A DNA stretch of 13,587 nt from Candidatus Omnitrophota bacterium (lineage in GTDB: Bacteria; Omnitrophota; Koll11; Duberdicusellales; 4484-171). Made by a program: the position numbers and the translations under genes. The stretch lies in NCBI GenBank assembly GCA_030692055.1, contig JAUYCY010000172.1:1-13587 (forward strand), given 5' to 3'. Positions 13,119-13,587 of the stretch are shown here, piece by piece. The notes beneath the pieces are model-generated. The model ran no database searches and was not told the DNA's origin. It worked only from the letters and a program-made list of their open reading frames with translations. The first letter of the stretch is position 1. Each line of letters starts with the position of its first letter.

Positions 13119-13587
13119 TTTTTCTTCTTTCTGAATTTATATCGAATAATTATTGCAACTAAATTCATAAATAGAACTAACGCCAGCAAAACAAACGCTG
13201 TCCCATACCTTATCTTCTCGTCAACATTGGGTACCTGTGTTGAAATGACATAAAGATGATACGGCAATGCCATTGCCTGATCAAAGATAGAATCGGGTAG
13301 CCGCGGCAGATAAAAAGCCGCGACAGTAAAGAGGATTGGGGCTGTTTCTCCGGCCGCCCTTCCCAGGCCTAAAATGGTCCCGGTTAATATGCCCGGTATG
13401 GCGTTAGGGAGAACAATGTGTCTTATCGTCTGCCATTTGCTCGCGCCTAAAGATAAACTCGCCTCGCGGAACGAATAAGGGACGCTTTCCAGAGCCTCAC
13501 GCGATGTAGTGATAATAACCGGCAGAATCATAATCCCTAAGGTGAGTGAGCCGGAAAGAATCGATGTTCCGAATTTGAAAAAGACGA
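13112..13587 (-). CDS. pstA: phosphate ABC transporter permease PstA, C-terminal part
   Basis: The gene runs off the right edge; 157 residues are seen. The segment [32 protein letters not shown] is the EAA loop that contacts the ATPases, and [24 protein letters not shown] is typical of PstA. Three hydrophobic stretches are visible: one around [15 protein letters not shown], one after the EAA loop, and a last helix [21 protein letters not shown] before a basic tail. It is an inner-membrane permease that pairs with PstC. Its stop overlaps the following pstB start (ATGGTGA). pstC and pstS are expected further to the right on the minus strand. Confidence 0.93.
   Translation of the reverse strand, partial: VFFKFGTSILSGSLTLGIMILPVIITTSREALESVPYSFREASLSLGASKWQTIRHIVLPNAIPGILTGTILGLGRAAGETAPILFTVAAFYLPRLPDSIFDQAMALPYHLYVISTQVPNVDEKIRYGTAFVLLALVLFMNLVAIIIRYKFRKKKKW

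Noticed and set aside
1..13587. CRISPR array, tRNA or rRNA gene
   Set aside because: No regularly spaced direct repeats, and I noticed no tRNA or rRNA core sequences on either strand.

Overview
The window looks like a chromosomal segment of an uncultured, moderately AT-rich bacterium. The scattered short palindromic and hairpin repeats, some running in frame into genes, and the helix-turn-helix/glutamine synthetase fusion recall candidate phyla such as Omnitrophota. That assignment is an inference: no rRNA or marker phylogeny is available here. Almost everything is on the minus strand; the main plus-strand gene is the glutamine synthetase.

Left part (1-1273): the possible tail of a plus-strand gene, a hairpin-rich spacer, a two-helix membrane protein (DUF3592) and a small DUF3175 protein. 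Defence island (about 1270-5700, minus strand): an AT-rich run that starts with a 50-residue protein translationally coupled to a DpnI-type methyl-directed restriction enzyme, followed by a small zinc-ribbon protein. After a decayed gene remnant comes a tightly overlapping three-gene operon: GIY-YIG nuclease, 60-residue protein, and an 802-residue SMC/Rad50-like ATPase with a CPLC zinc hook. That operon is the best candidate here for an undescribed defence system.

Middle (5700-8810): a TIM-barrel sugar-phosphate isomerase-like protein, a SIMPL-domain membrane-anchored protein and a GAF-ANTAR RNA-binding regulator. Two related minus-strand modules lie between them (5703-5833 and 7843-8016). 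Each has a sigma-70-like promoter, a conserved stem of about 32 nt and a strong terminator, so each looks like a leader attenuator or a small RNA; one lies directly before the DpnI operon. 

Nitrogen and phosphate part (8940-13587): glnA, encoding a type I glutamine synthetase with an N-terminal DNA-binding domain, is preceded by a near-consensus promoter that coincides with a perfect 11-bp inverted repeat and by a structured leader. The GAF-ANTAR gene is divergent to it. Convergent to glnA is a phosphate operon in the order pstA (cut by the window edge), pstB, pstB, phoU. The two PstB proteins carry complementary motif losses, which predicts a heterodimer with one canonical and one degenerate ATP site. 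A three-hairpin repeat separates phoU from pstB; related elements lie upstream of the SIMPL gene and of the DUF3175 gene's 3' end.
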